Source: Phyllobacterium trifolii
GTDB taxonomy: Bacteria; Pseudomonadota; Alphaproteobacteria; Rhizobiales; Rhizobiaceae
NCBI RefSeq assembly: GCF_014192095.1
Contig: NZ_JACHXN010000002.1
Coordinates: 361,360 to 425,359 of the forward strand
Length of the DNA: 64,000 bases
Direction: 5' to 3'
In this document: positions 1 through 7,920 of the stretch, one piece after another
How the letters are laid out: every line of letters begins with the position of its first letter
How positions within the stretch are numbered: the first letter of the stretch is position 1
Translations under genes and position numbers: made by a program
Notes under the pieces: model-generated
Told to the model about the DNA's origin: nothing
The model's database searches: none
What the model saw: the letters and a program-made list of their open reading frames with translations, nothing else

Positions 1-1224
1 GTAGCGGCGATGGGCGATATGCTGGGCCTGAAGGGTCATCTCGTGAATCTCGTCGTGCGGCGCGTCAAGAAGATGGTGCCCGCGTGGTTTTTGCCGGGCC
101 ATACGCCATTCAAAACAGCACTCGCTCAAGGTGCAGCTCAAAAGTTGAAACCCGTTGAAGTAACCGGCGCTGACGTTGCCTTCCTGCAATATACCGGTGG
201 CACCACAGGTATTTCCAAAGGCGCAATCCTTACACACAGCAACATTGTTTCCAATGTCGCACAAATGCGCCTGTGGTGCGATGTCGGGTTTCGCGTGAAA
301 GGACGCCCGAAGGACATCGTCTACATTTGCGCGCTGCCGCTTTATCACATTTTCGCTCTGACGGTAAATGCGATGATGGGCATCGATCAAGGTGCGCTGA
401 ATGTGCTCATTCCAAATCCCCGCGATATTCCCGGCTTTGTCAAAGAGCTGCAGAAGTACAAGTTCCACATTTTCCCCGGGCTAAACACGCTGTTCAACGG
501 CCTTCTCAACAATGAAGAATTCCGGAAGCTCGACTTCAAGGAATTGATCCTCTCGCTTGGCGGCGGCATGGCGGTGCAGAAGCCGGTAGCAGAGCGCTGG
601 AAGGAAGTAACAGGCTGCCTGATCACGGAGGGCTATGGCCTGTCGGAGACATCTCCGGTTGCTTCGGCAAACCGGCTCGATGCAACCGAATTCTCCGGCA
701 CGATTGGATTGCCGCTCCCCTCGACGGATTTCTCCATCCGCGATGATGAAGGCAAGGAGCTTCCATTAATGGAGGTCGGCGAGATCTGCATCCGCGGTCC
801 GCAGGTCATGGCAGGCTACTGGAACCGCCCGGACGAAACCGAGAAGGCGATGACATCGGACGGCTTTTTCCGTTCCGGCGATATGGGCTACATGGATGAA
901 CGTGGCTACACCAAGATCGTTGACCGCAAGAAGGACATGATCCTGGTCTCGGGCTTCAATGTCTATCCGAACGAGATCGAGGAAGTGGCGATGGAGCACG
1001 TTGGCATACGCGAAGCGGCGGCTATCGGCGTGCCGAATGAGCATTCGGGAGAGATCGTCAAACTCTTTATCGTCCGCAAGGATCCGGCGCTGACCGAGGA
1101 GGCCGTGAAAGCCTTCTGTGCCGAACGGCTGACCAACTACAAGCGCCCGCGCATCGTGGAGTTTCGCGATGAGTTGCCGAAGAGCAATGTCGGCAAGATA
1201 TTACGGCGCGAACTGCGGGATTGA
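1..1224 (+). CDS. fadD: Long-chain fatty-acid--CoA ligase, C-terminal part (partial)
   Basis: AMP-forming acyl-CoA synthetase that activates fatty acids with ATP and CoA. The reading frame is open to the left edge, so the N-terminus lies outside; about 407 residues are visible against roughly 550 for full FadD. Visible motifs are the phosphate-binding YTGGTTGISKG, GYGLSETSP (adenine/acyl site), the hinge region DRKKDMILVSGFNVYPNEI, and the C-terminal PKSNVGKILRREL with the adenylation lysine. It ends 7 bases before the convergent prfC stop codon. The acyl chain length preference cannot be read from this fragment. Confidence 0.9.
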   Translation, partial: VAAMGDMLGLKGHLVNLVVRRVKKMVPAWFLPGHTPFKTALAQGAAQKLKPVEVTGADVAFLQYTGGTTGISKGAILTHSNIVSNVAQMRLWCDVGFRVKGRPKDIVYICALPLYHIFALTVNAMMGIDQGALNVLIPNPRDIPGFVKELQKYKFHIFPGLNTLFNGLLNNEEFRKLDFKELILSLGGGMAVQKPVAERWKEVTGCLITEGYGLSETSPVASANRLDATEFSGTIGLPLPSTDFSIRDDEGKELPLMEVGEICIRGPQVMAGYWNRPDETEKAMTSDGFFRSGDMGYMDERGYTKIVDRKKDMILVSGFNVYPNEIEEVAMEHVGIREAAAIGVPNEHSGEIVKLFIVRKDPALTEEAVKAFCAERLTNYKRPRIVEFRDELPKSNVGKILRRELRD

Positions 1225-1231
1225 TCGGGGG

Positions 1232-2821
1232 CTAAGCAGCCTTGTCGCGAACCTGATAATCCTTGATCGCGGCGAAGCGGATCGCCTTCCAGCGCTCCGC
1301 TTCATAAGACAGCGAAAACGTGTTCTGAGCCAGAAACACCGGATCATTGTCGAGATCATGTGCGATATCGGCACGATGTGAATTGATGAAACGCTGCAAC
1401 TCTGCCGGATCGTCCGCGGAAATCCAGCGCGCGACAGTAAAGCGGGCGGGTTCGAAGCCAACGGGGAGCGTATATTCCACCTTCAGCCGCTCGGTCAGAA
1501 CGTCGATCTGCAGCGCGCCAACAACACCGACGATAGCGGGCGAGCCGTCATCCGGCAGGAAGAGCTGGACCACGCCCTCCTCCGCCATCTGCTGCAGGGC
1601 CTCGCGCAGCTTCTTTGCTTTCATCGCATCGTCGAGACGCACGCGGCGCAGGATTTCCGGCGCAAAGTTGGGCACGCCGCGGAACAGAAGGTCCTCGCCC
1701 TCCGTCAGCGTGTCCCCGATACGCAGCGTTCCATGATTGGGAATGCCCACCACATCGCCGGCCCAAGCCTCATCGGCGATCTGGCGGCTGCGCGCGAAGA
1801 AGAACTGCGGCGCAGACAGGCTCATCGGTTTGCCTGTGCGCACCAGCTTGGCTTTCATGCCGCGCGACAGTTTTCCGGAGCAGACACGCAGAAAAGCGAT
1901 GCGGTCGCGATGGTTGGGATCCATGTTCGCCTGAATCTTGAAGACGAAGCCGGTCATCTTGTCTTCGGTTGCCTCGACCTTGCGCGTATCGGCATCCTGC
2001 GCACGCGGGCTCGGGCCATAATCGCAGAAGGCTTCGATCAGATCACGCACGCCGTAGTTGCGCAGCGCCGAACCGAAATACACAGGGGTAAGATGACCCT
2101 CACGGAAAGCCTGCAGATCGAACGGATTGCAGGCATCGCGCGCCAGCGTCACCTCGTCAATCCACGCTTGACGTTCATTTTCCGGCAAAAGACCGGATGC
2201 AGCGGAGGATTCAGGACCATTGACCGGCGTCGGCACCTCTTCCTCGTCGCGCCGGCGCACCGTGTTGTTCTGCAGATTGTAGGTTCCGGCAAAGCTCTTG
2301 GCGCGGCCAATGGGCCAGGTGATTGGCGCGGTGTCCAGCGCAAGTTTTTGCTCGATCTCGTCGAGAATTTCGTAAGGGTCGCGGCTTTCGCGATCCATCT
2401 TGTTGATGAAGGTAACGATTGGAATATCGCGCATGCGGCAAACTTCGAAGAGCTTGAGCGTACGCGCTTCGATGCCCTTCGCGGCATCGATAACCATGAC
2501 CGCGCTATCGACGGCAGTCAGCGTGCGGTAGGTGTCATCGGCGAAGTCCTCGTGACCAGGCGTATCAAGCAGATTGAAGATGCAATCCCTATACTCGAAC
2601 GTCATGACCGAAGTGACCACCGAAATACCGCGATCACGCTCGATATTCATCCAATCGGAGCGTGTCTGGATACGATCCTTCTTGGCCTTGACCTCACCCG
2701 CGAGCTGGATCGCTCCGCCGAACAGCAGCAGCTTTTCGGTCAGTGTGGTTTTACCGGCGTCAGGGTGTGCGATGATCGCAAAGGTACGGCGCTTGGAAAC
2801 GGGATGGTCGGCAGAAGACAT
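1232..2821 (-). CDS. prfC: Peptide chain release factor 3
   Basis: Translational GTPase of 529 residues, the usual RF3 length, which recycles RF1/RF2 from the ribosome after termination. G1 (AHPDAGKTT) is at residues 18-26, DTPGH at 86-90 and NKMD at 140-143, followed by EF-G-like domains 2 and 3. A charged, proline-rich stretch near residues 180-215 looks like a lineage-specific loop in the G domain. It is convergent with the upstream fadD and divergent from dut. Confidence 0.95.
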   Translation of the reverse strand: MSSADHPVSKRRTFAIIAHPDAGKTTLTEKLLLFGGAIQLAGEVKAKKDRIQTRSDWMNIERDRGISVVTSVMTFEYRDCIFNLLDTPGHEDFADDTYRTLTAVDSAVMVIDAAKGIEARTLKLFEVCRMRDIPIVTFINKMDRESRDPYEILDEIEQKLALDTAPITWPIGRAKSFAGTYNLQNNTVRRRDEEEVPTPVNGPESSAASGLLPENERQAWIDEVTLARDACNPFDLQAFREGHLTPVYFGSALRNYGVRDLIEAFCDYGPSPRAQDADTRKVEATEDKMTGFVFKIQANMDPNHRDRIAFLRVCSGKLSRGMKAKLVRTGKPMSLSAPQFFFARSRQIADEAWAGDVVGIPNHGTLRIGDTLTEGEDLLFRGVPNFAPEILRRVRLDDAMKAKKLREALQQMAEEGVVQLFLPDDGSPAIVGVVGALQIDVLTERLKVEYTLPVGFEPARFTVARWISADDPAELQRFINSHRADIAHDLDNDPVFLAQNTFSLSYEAERWKAIRFAAIKDYQVRDKAA

Positions 2822-3003
2822 GGAAGCTCAAACTCGATGAAGGAAAGGTTGCGCGCCTTCTATCAGCCGCAGGCTTCGCAGTCGATGGTTGATTGCGAGG
2901 CGCTGTGCACGCTATGGTGTTCGGCGCGTAATATGTGCAAACAACGCACCCTTCATATCTTGTGAGTTGACCATCGCCGCCGTCTGGTGAAAAAGGTCTT
3001 TTC

Positions 3004-3489
3004 ATGTCCAAAATATCCGATTCCGCTCGCCACAAGAATCCTGCTCTCGGTATTATCCGGTTGCCGCATGGGCTGGATCTTGAATTGCCCTCCTATGAAA
3101 CGTCAGGCTCCGCCGGCATGGACCTTCGGGCCGCCGTGCCGGAAGACCGGCCATTGCTGCTTTTGCCCGGTCGGAGAGCGCTCGTGCCAAGCGGCTTGAT
3201 CTTTGAAATACCACAAGGTTTTGAGGCACAGATCCGGCCACGTTCGGGCCTCGCACTGAAAAACGGAATTACCTGTCTCAACACCCCCGGAACGATTGAT
3301 TCCGACTATCGCGGTGAGGTAAAAGTATTGTTGATCAATCTCGGCGACGACGATTTCTATGTGACGCGCGGCATGCGTATTGCACAGGTCATCCTCGCTC
3401 CGGTCGTGCAGCTTGATGTCGAAGAACGGCAGCATGCCAGCGAGACAGTGCGAGGCGCCGGAGGGTTTGGTTCAACAGGTACGTCCTGA
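3004..3489 (+). CDS. dut: dUTP diphosphatase (dUTPase)
   Basis: Trimeric dUTPase of 161 residues that hydrolyses dUTP to dUMP and pyrophosphate, limiting uracil in DNA. All five family motifs are present in order: [40 protein letters not shown], and the C-terminal P-loop-like [10 protein letters not shown]. In many alphaproteobacteria dut follows coaBC, but here coaBC lies about 5 kb away on the other strand. The next gene starts 27 bases downstream. Confidence 0.95.
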   Translation: MSKISDSARHKNPALGIIRLPHGLDLELPSYETSGSAGMDLRAAVPEDRPLLLLPGRRALVPSGLIFEIPQGFEAQIRPRSGLALKNGITCLNTPGTIDSDYRGEVKVLLINLGDDDFYVTRGMRIAQVILAPVVQLDVEERQHASETVRGAGGFGSTGTS

Positions 3490-3516
3490 AAAAGGACGTC
3501 CGCACTGGAGGTTGTC

Positions 3517-4335
3517 ATGGACAAGGGCAGGGTTTTTCGTCAGCTGCATGAAGCACCCGGGATTTTTCTCATGCCCAACCCGTGGGATCCCGGTACAACG
3601 ATGCTCCTGGCATCGCTCGGGTTCAAGGCACTTGCGACAAGCAGCGCGGGTTTTGCGTTTTCACGTGGTCTTCCGGATGGCGGTGTGCCGTTTGACATGA
3701 TGATCCAGCATTGCAAGGATCTCATTTCCGCCACGGGTCTTCCGATGAATGCCGATCTCGAAAAGGGCAAGGGTGACAGTCCAGACAGCGCGGGCGAAAC
3801 GATTTTCGCGGCCCAAGCTGCAGGGCTCGCCGGCTGTTCGATCGAAGACTATTCCGGGGACGACCATAACCCCATCTATGATTTCTCGCTTGCTGTCGAG
3901 CGTGTCGCTGCAGCGAGCGAGGCAGCCAAGGCGTTGAAGGGAGATTTTGTCTTTACCGCCCGCGCTGAAAACTTCCTGCATGGCAGACCCGATATCGAGG
4001 ACACGATCAAGCGGCTGCAGGCATTCGAAGCAGCTGGCGCCGACGTTCTTTATGCGCCAGGTATCGGCGATATCAATCTCGTCCGGCAAGTCTGTTCGTC
4101 GGTTTCCAAGCCGGTTAACGTGATGGCGGGGCGCACCTTCACGGTTGCGCAGCTTTCAGAGGCGGGCGTCAAGCGTATATCGCTTGGTCCATACCTGACG
4201 ACCGTCGCCTTTGCGGCGGTCCGGGATGCAGCGCGCGAGCTATTGGACAAAGGCACTTTTGAATTCAGTCAGCAGGCGATGCCCTTCGGCGAATTGCAGC
4301 AACTCTTTTCGCAGGGCGCAGACAAGGACAATTGA
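3517..4335 (+). CDS. Isocitrate lyase/PEP mutase family protein
   Basis: A 272-residue TIM-barrel enzyme of the ICL/PEPM superfamily, which makes or breaks C-C or C-P bonds of 2-oxoacid-type substrates with Mg2+. The pattern SSAGFAFSRGLPDG near the N-terminus, NADLEKGKGDSP (family ADLE-GYG loop), the metal-binding SIEDYSG and the FTARAE strand support this. The lyase-defining KKCGH motif of true isocitrate lyase is absent, so it is more like carboxyphosphonoenolpyruvate/oxaloacetate-type members. The substrate is unknown. It runs directly into a HAD hydrolase gene 4 bases downstream. Confidence 0.8.
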   Translation: MDKGRVFRQLHEAPGIFLMPNPWDPGTTMLLASLGFKALATSSAGFAFSRGLPDGGVPFDMMIQHCKDLISATGLPMNADLEKGKGDSPDSAGETIFAAQAAGLAGCSIEDYSGDDHNPIYDFSLAVERVAAASEAAKALKGDFVFTARAENFLHGRPDIEDTIKRLQAFEAAGADVLYAPGIGDINLVRQVCSSVSKPVNVMAGRTFTVAQLSEAGVKRISLGPYLTTVAFAAVRDAARELLDKGTFEFSQQAMPFGELQQLFSQGADKDN

Positions 4336-4339
4336 AATA

Positions 4340-4996
4340 ATGACAAAACCCGAGCTGGTGATCTTCGACTGTGACGGAGTTCTGGTCGATACGGAGACAC
4401 TCGGCAATCAACATCTCGTCAAAATGCTCGACGCTTCCGGCTACGCAACCACTTTCGAGGCTGTACGCAAAGATTTCTGCGGCATGCCCATGCGTGCAGT
4501 GAAAGAAAAGATCGAAGCCGAAGGTTATTTGCTTGGCGACGATTTCGTCGACCGCTGGTATCAGGCCATACCTATCATCTTCGAAAACGGCGTCGAGGCC
4601 ATCCCGCATATCGAAGAGGTCATCGCCGCGGTCAAAAAGGCGGAACTTCCCTACTGCGTTGCTTCATCGGCCAATGTCGAGAAGATGCACATCACACTGG
4701 GCAAGACCGGTCTGATAGAGCATTTTCAGGATGTGCTCTACAGCGCCTCGATGGTGGCCCGTGGCAAGCCGTTCCCTGACCTGTTCCTGCATGCGGCCAA
4801 GGAAATGGGTTGCGAGCCATCCCGGTCCGTCGTCATCGAGGACAGTGTTGCGGGAGCCAAAGCCGGCACAGCAGCCGGCATGCGCGTGTTTTCTTACTGC
4901 GGCGACAAGCATGCAGACCACGAGGGTCTGGCGGCTGCCGGCGGCATTCTCTTCGATGACATGCGCCAATTACCCGCACTGCTGGGAGTCGCCTGA
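4340..4996 (+). CDS. HAD-superfamily hydrolase, beta-phosphoglucomutase-like
   Basis: Haloacid dehalogenase-type phosphatase of 218 residues. Motif I FDCDGVLVDTE is at the N-terminus, followed by a helical cap (subclass I), motif II CVASSAN, motif III lysine in RGKPFPD, and motif IV VIEDSVAGAKAG. The ATG at 4340 was chosen over an upstream in-frame start because it gives motif I its normal N-terminal position and follows the previous stop by 4 bases. Its own stop overlaps the next start by one base (TGATG). The substrate cannot be inferred. Confidence 0.85.
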   Translation: MTKPELVIFDCDGVLVDTETLGNQHLVKMLDASGYATTFEAVRKDFCGMPMRAVKEKIEAEGYLLGDDFVDRWYQAIPIIFENGVEAIPHIEEVIAAVKKAELPYCVASSANVEKMHITLGKTGLIEHFQDVLYSASMVARGKPFPDLFLHAAKEMGCEPSRSVVIEDSVAGAKAGTAAGMRVFSYCGDKHADHEGLAAAGGILFDDMRQLPALLGVA

Positions 4997-6000
4997 TGGC
5001 CGAGCCCTTGACTGCTATCGATATGCACACGGGCGGTGAACCCTTGCGTATTGTTACCGGCGGCTATCCCAAACTGCCAAAGGGCACCATCCTCGAAAAG
5101 CGCGCCTATGTGCGTGACAGGCTGGATCACCTCCGCAAGATACTGATATTCGAGCCTCGCGGCCATTTTGATATGTATGGCGCAGTTCTGGTCGAGCCAA
5201 ACCTGCCCGGCGCCGACCTGGCAGTGCTGTTCATGCACAATGAAGGCTATTCCACCATGTGCGGCCACGCCATCATGGCGCTCGGCCGCTACGCTGTCGA
5301 TTACGGGATTGTGGCGAAGGTGGAGCCCGTGACGACAGTCCACATCGAATGCCCTTGCGGCATGGTCGTAGCATCGGTCGAAATACGCGACGGCAAATCC
5401 GGCGGTGTCTCATTCGAGAGCGTGCCTGCCTTTCTTTATACTGGCGACCAGATGATCGAGCTGCCGGGGTTCGGCAATATCAATTTCGATGTGGCCTATG
5501 GCGGGGCCTTCTATGCCTTGGCGGACTGTCATCAGTTTGGACTCGAATTCGGCCGCGATCCGGCGAGAAATTTCATTGACGCTGCAACTGTCCTCACCGA
5601 GGCGGTAAAGGAGGCGGTGTCGCTCGACCATCCAGACCATAAGGACCTAGCGTTTCTCTACGGATCGATCCTGACAGATGGGGCGGACGACTGGAATGAA
5701 GGCCCGACGAAGAATGTCTGCATCTTCGCCGACGCGCAGCTTGACCGCTCCCCGACGGGTTCAGGCGTGACCGCGCGGCTCGCTGCAATGTTCGCCAAGG
5801 GACAAATTCGCGAAGGGAATGCGCGGATATTCGAAAGTATTGTAGGCTCACGCTTTGCGGGCTTCGTTGCCTCAACGACCAAGGCGGGCGACTTCGACGC
5901 CATTACCGCACGCGTTTCCGGCCACGCTTATTATAGCGGCAAGGCTGAGTTTATCGTCGAGGACGACGATCCCTTGGGCCAAGGTTTTCTGGTTCTCTAG
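4996..6000 (+). CDS. Trans-3-hydroxy-L-proline dehydratase (proline racemase family)
   Basis: Proline racemase-fold protein of 334 residues. The first catalytic site is MCGHA with Cys89. The second, which is Cys in racemases and 4-hydroxyproline epimerases (SPCG-type motif), is Thr254 in DRSPTGSG. In this family a Cys/Thr pair marks trans-3-hydroxy-L-proline dehydratases, which form delta1-pyrroline-2-carboxylate by removing water. The gene is translationally coupled to the HAD gene. No pyrroline-2-carboxylate reductase is adjacent, although the ornithine cyclodeaminase-family gene near 62 kb is a possible candidate for that step. Confidence 0.85.
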   Translation: MAEPLTAIDMHTGGEPLRIVTGGYPKLPKGTILEKRAYVRDRLDHLRKILIFEPRGHFDMYGAVLVEPNLPGADLAVLFMHNEGYSTMCGHAIMALGRYAVDYGIVAKVEPVTTVHIECPCGMVVASVEIRDGKSGGVSFESVPAFLYTGDQMIELPGFGNINFDVAYGGAFYALADCHQFGLEFGRDPARNFIDAATVLTEAVKEAVSLDHPDHKDLAFLYGSILTDGADDWNEGPTKNVCIFADAQLDRSPTGSGVTARLAAMFAKGQIREGNARIFESIVGSRFAGFVASTTKAGDFDAITARVSGHAYYSGKAEFIVEDDDPLGQGFLVL

Positions 6001-6052
6001 AGCAAATTCGCTCCGTTTTCACAGGCTCCAAACACTGCCTGAAAATTTATTA

Positions 6053-6102
6053 AACCAAATGGTTGACTATTGCATATTGCGATGATATTAAACCATATGG
6101 TT
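6053..6102. promoter_or_regulatory. Paired ArsR operators
   Basis: Two near-identical palindromes, AACCAAATGGTT (6053-6064) and AACCATATGGTT (6091-6102), are spaced 38 bases start to start. The second contains the likely ATG of the ArsR gene at 6097. Small ArsR-type regulators paired with SRPBCC genes commonly bind such sites and repress themselves. The binding role is inferred. Confidence 0.65.
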
Positions 6103-6501
6103 GAATTTCAGATACCTCACCTCGACGCCGTTTTCCACGCTCTCTCCGATCCAACACGGAGAGCCATTCTGCACCGGCTGACCGGGGGCGAACGTACCGT
6201 CAGCGAGCTTGCGACGCCCTTCAACATGTCGCTCGCTGGCGCATCGAAACATATCAAGGTGCTGGAAGGAGCCGGATTGGTGCGCCGCCATGTCCAAGGC
6301 CGCACGCATTATTGCCAGCTTGAGGCGGCGCGCCTTGCGGAGGCGCAAGAATGGCTACGTACCTATGAGCGGTTCTGGACAACGCGTCTCGACGATCTCG
6401 AGGAAATCCTGCGCGAGGAAGATCGCGCGTTGGCTCGATCAAGCGAACAGTCGCCGTCGAGCCCTGCCAAATCTGATAAAACGTCAAGGAGCACGAAATG
6501 A
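6070..6501 (+). CDS. ArsR-family transcriptional regulator
   Basis: Winged-helix regulator with HALSDPTRRAILHRLTGGERTVSELATPFNMSLAGASKHIKVLE, the canonical ArsR HTH region. There is no cysteine metal box (ELCVCDL-type) in helix 3, so it is unlikely to be a classical arsenite sensor. The annotated start is a TTG; the ATG at 6097, inside the second operator palindrome, is the better candidate and would shorten the protein to 134 residues. The stop overlaps the SRPBCC start by 4 bases (ATGA). This regulator/SRPBCC pairing is common in proteobacteria. The C-terminus is a Ser/Lys-rich tail. Confidence 0.85.
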   Translation: MHIAMILNHMVEFQIPHLDAVFHALSDPTRRAILHRLTGGERTVSELATPFNMSLAGASKHIKVLEGAGLVRRHVQGRTHYCQLEAARLAEAQEWLRTYERFWTTRLDDLEEILREEDRALARSSEQSPSSPAKSDKTSRSTK

Positions 6502-7043
6502 ACGAGCATGTCGGAAATGATCGTCTCGGTGTTGTGACAGCACCTCGTACGATTCGCATCGAACGCATCCTTCCCGGCCCAGTCGAACGCGTCTGGGCCT
6601 ATCTCACTGAATCGGACAAGCGCAAGAAATGGCTGGCCGAGGGGCCCATGGCCAATCATGTCGGCGGCGATGTTGAACTGACCTTTTACCACTCGCAGTT
6701 GTCAAACGAGCCCACCCCGGCCGACTACCAGAAATATGAGGGTCACACCAACAAGGGCAAGGTCACTCGTTATGAGCCGCCGTCATTCCTCAGCTTTACC
6801 TGGCCGGAATCCACAGGCGAACCTTCCGAAGTAACATTCGAACTTACGGCTTCGGGATCGGATACATTGCTCAAAGTTACGCACACACGACTCGGCAGCA
6901 ACGACTCCATGGTGAGCGTTGCCAGCGGCTGGCACACACATCTGGGTGTCCTCATCGATCACCTTAGCGGCGAACAGACCAGCGGATTCTGGGACAAGTT
7001 CACCCGGCTCGAGAAGGAATACAAGCACATCATCGCTGGCTGA
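6498..7043 (+). CDS. SRPBCC (AHSA1-like) domain protein
   Basis: A 181-residue START/Bet v1-like cavity protein of the AHSA1 group. Visible family features are the N-terminal RIERILPGPVERVWAYLTE, the KKWLAEGPM turn, the strand PSFLSFTWPE and the C-terminal GWHTHLGVLIDHLSG helix. Members bind small hydrophobic ligands and are usually co-expressed with an ArsR-type repressor, as here by a 4-base overlap. The ligand is unknown. Confidence 0.85.
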   Translation: MNEHVGNDRLGVVTAPRTIRIERILPGPVERVWAYLTESDKRKKWLAEGPMANHVGGDVELTFYHSQLSNEPTPADYQKYEGHTNKGKVTRYEPPSFLSFTWPESTGEPSEVTFELTASGSDTLLKVTHTRLGSNDSMVSVASGWHTHLGVLIDHLSGEQTSGFWDKFTRLEKEYKHIIAG

Positions 7044-7096
7044 TTGCGAAGATATATCGCCTATACGATATTGTTGGCCGGCATCGTCTGCCGACC

Positions 7097-7372
7097 TTAG
7101 AGCAATTTCCGATCATATTGAACCAGTTCTGTTTCACGGACGGCGAGACAATCCACGCGGAAGATGGCGAGGCCGATGTTTATCCATCGGACGAAGCCGC
7201 CTGACAAGGTGGTTGGCCGCCAGCCGGAAACCCGAAGGGCCGGGTGAATTTGGCTCAAATCCTTCGGGTTTCGGCGTCGTCCGATGGAGAGACATCGGCC
7301 TCGCCAAACCCCTCGACCTTGAACCAAATTCCCTCCGGCAGAACGATTCAATATGGTCGGAATTTGCTCTAA
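7097..7372. repeat. Large imperfect palindromic intergenic element
   Basis: The 276-base segment begins with TTAGAGCAATTTCCGA and ends with its near-complement TCGGAATTTGCTCTAA. Inner arms also match, for example GGCGAGGCCGATG and its complement CATCGGCCTCGCC, so nearly the whole element can fold back on itself. It abuts the stop codon of the next minus-strand gene. The size and structure recall the Bru-RS type palindromic repeats of Brucellaceae, but this identification is from memory. Confidence 0.75.
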
Positions 7373-7918
7373 CTACGGTCGAAATCGCCTCTCGAACATC
7401 CAGACCGGCTCCCCCGTATAGGTCGTTTCGGCAATCTTGCAGAAACCATTCTTTTCAGCGATCCGCTGCGATGCAGCGTTTTCCGGAGATATGATACAGA
7501 CCGCCCGATCGTGCTTGAAGAAAGCATCGCCCCAGGCGACTATCTTGGCAAGGGCTTCACTTCCGAAGCCTTTGCCGTGGATTTCCGGCGCGAGAACCCA
7601 GCCCATCTCCGGCGTATCGCCAAAGCTTGGTTCCATATCGCGCTCGAAATTGCCAAAGCCGAGCTCTCCAACGAAACGTCCGCTTGCCTTCTCCTGCATC
7701 GCCCAGAAACCGTAGCCAATAAGCTGCCACATGCCGGCATAACGCAGGAGTCTCGCCCAGGATTGCTCCCGCGTGGAGGGCTTGCCCGAGATGTATTTAT
7801 ACACCGAAGGATGCGCCCACATTGCATGGAGCGCCTCAAAATCCTCGCGCCTGTGAGGACGCAGGATGAGGCGTTCGGTTTCAAGCGCTGGAATCACGAT
7901 CTCAATCTCCCGATCCAC
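7373..7918 (-). CDS. GNAT-family N-acetyltransferase (RimJ/RimL-like)
   Basis: Acetyl-CoA dependent N-acetyltransferase, about 181 residues from the GTG at 7918. It shows LETERLILRPHRREDFEAL, GFWAMQEKASGRFVGELGFGNFE, the acetyl-CoA loop APEIHGKGFGSEAL, and SQRIAEKNGF, all typical of the Acetyltransf_3 group. The GTG is preceded by GGAAG at good distance and lies 2 bases after the coaBC stop, suggesting translational coupling. A longer upstream reading frame exists but would overlap coaBC. The acceptor substrate is unknown. Confidence 0.85.
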   Translation of the reverse strand: MDREIEIVIPALETERLILRPHRREDFEALHAMWAHPSVYKYISGKPSTREQSWARLLRYAGMWQLIGYGFWAMQEKASGRFVGELGFGNFERDMEPSFGDTPEMGWVLAPEIHGKGFGSEALAKIVAWGDAFFKHDRAVCIISPENAASQRIAEKNGFCKIAETTYTGEPVWMFERRFRP

Positions 7919-7920
7919 AC

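Noticed and set aside
1733..2965. A 410-codon open frame on the plus strand opposite prfC
   Set aside because: It lies entirely opposite a well-supported gene, has no family features, and is expected in GC-rich DNA.
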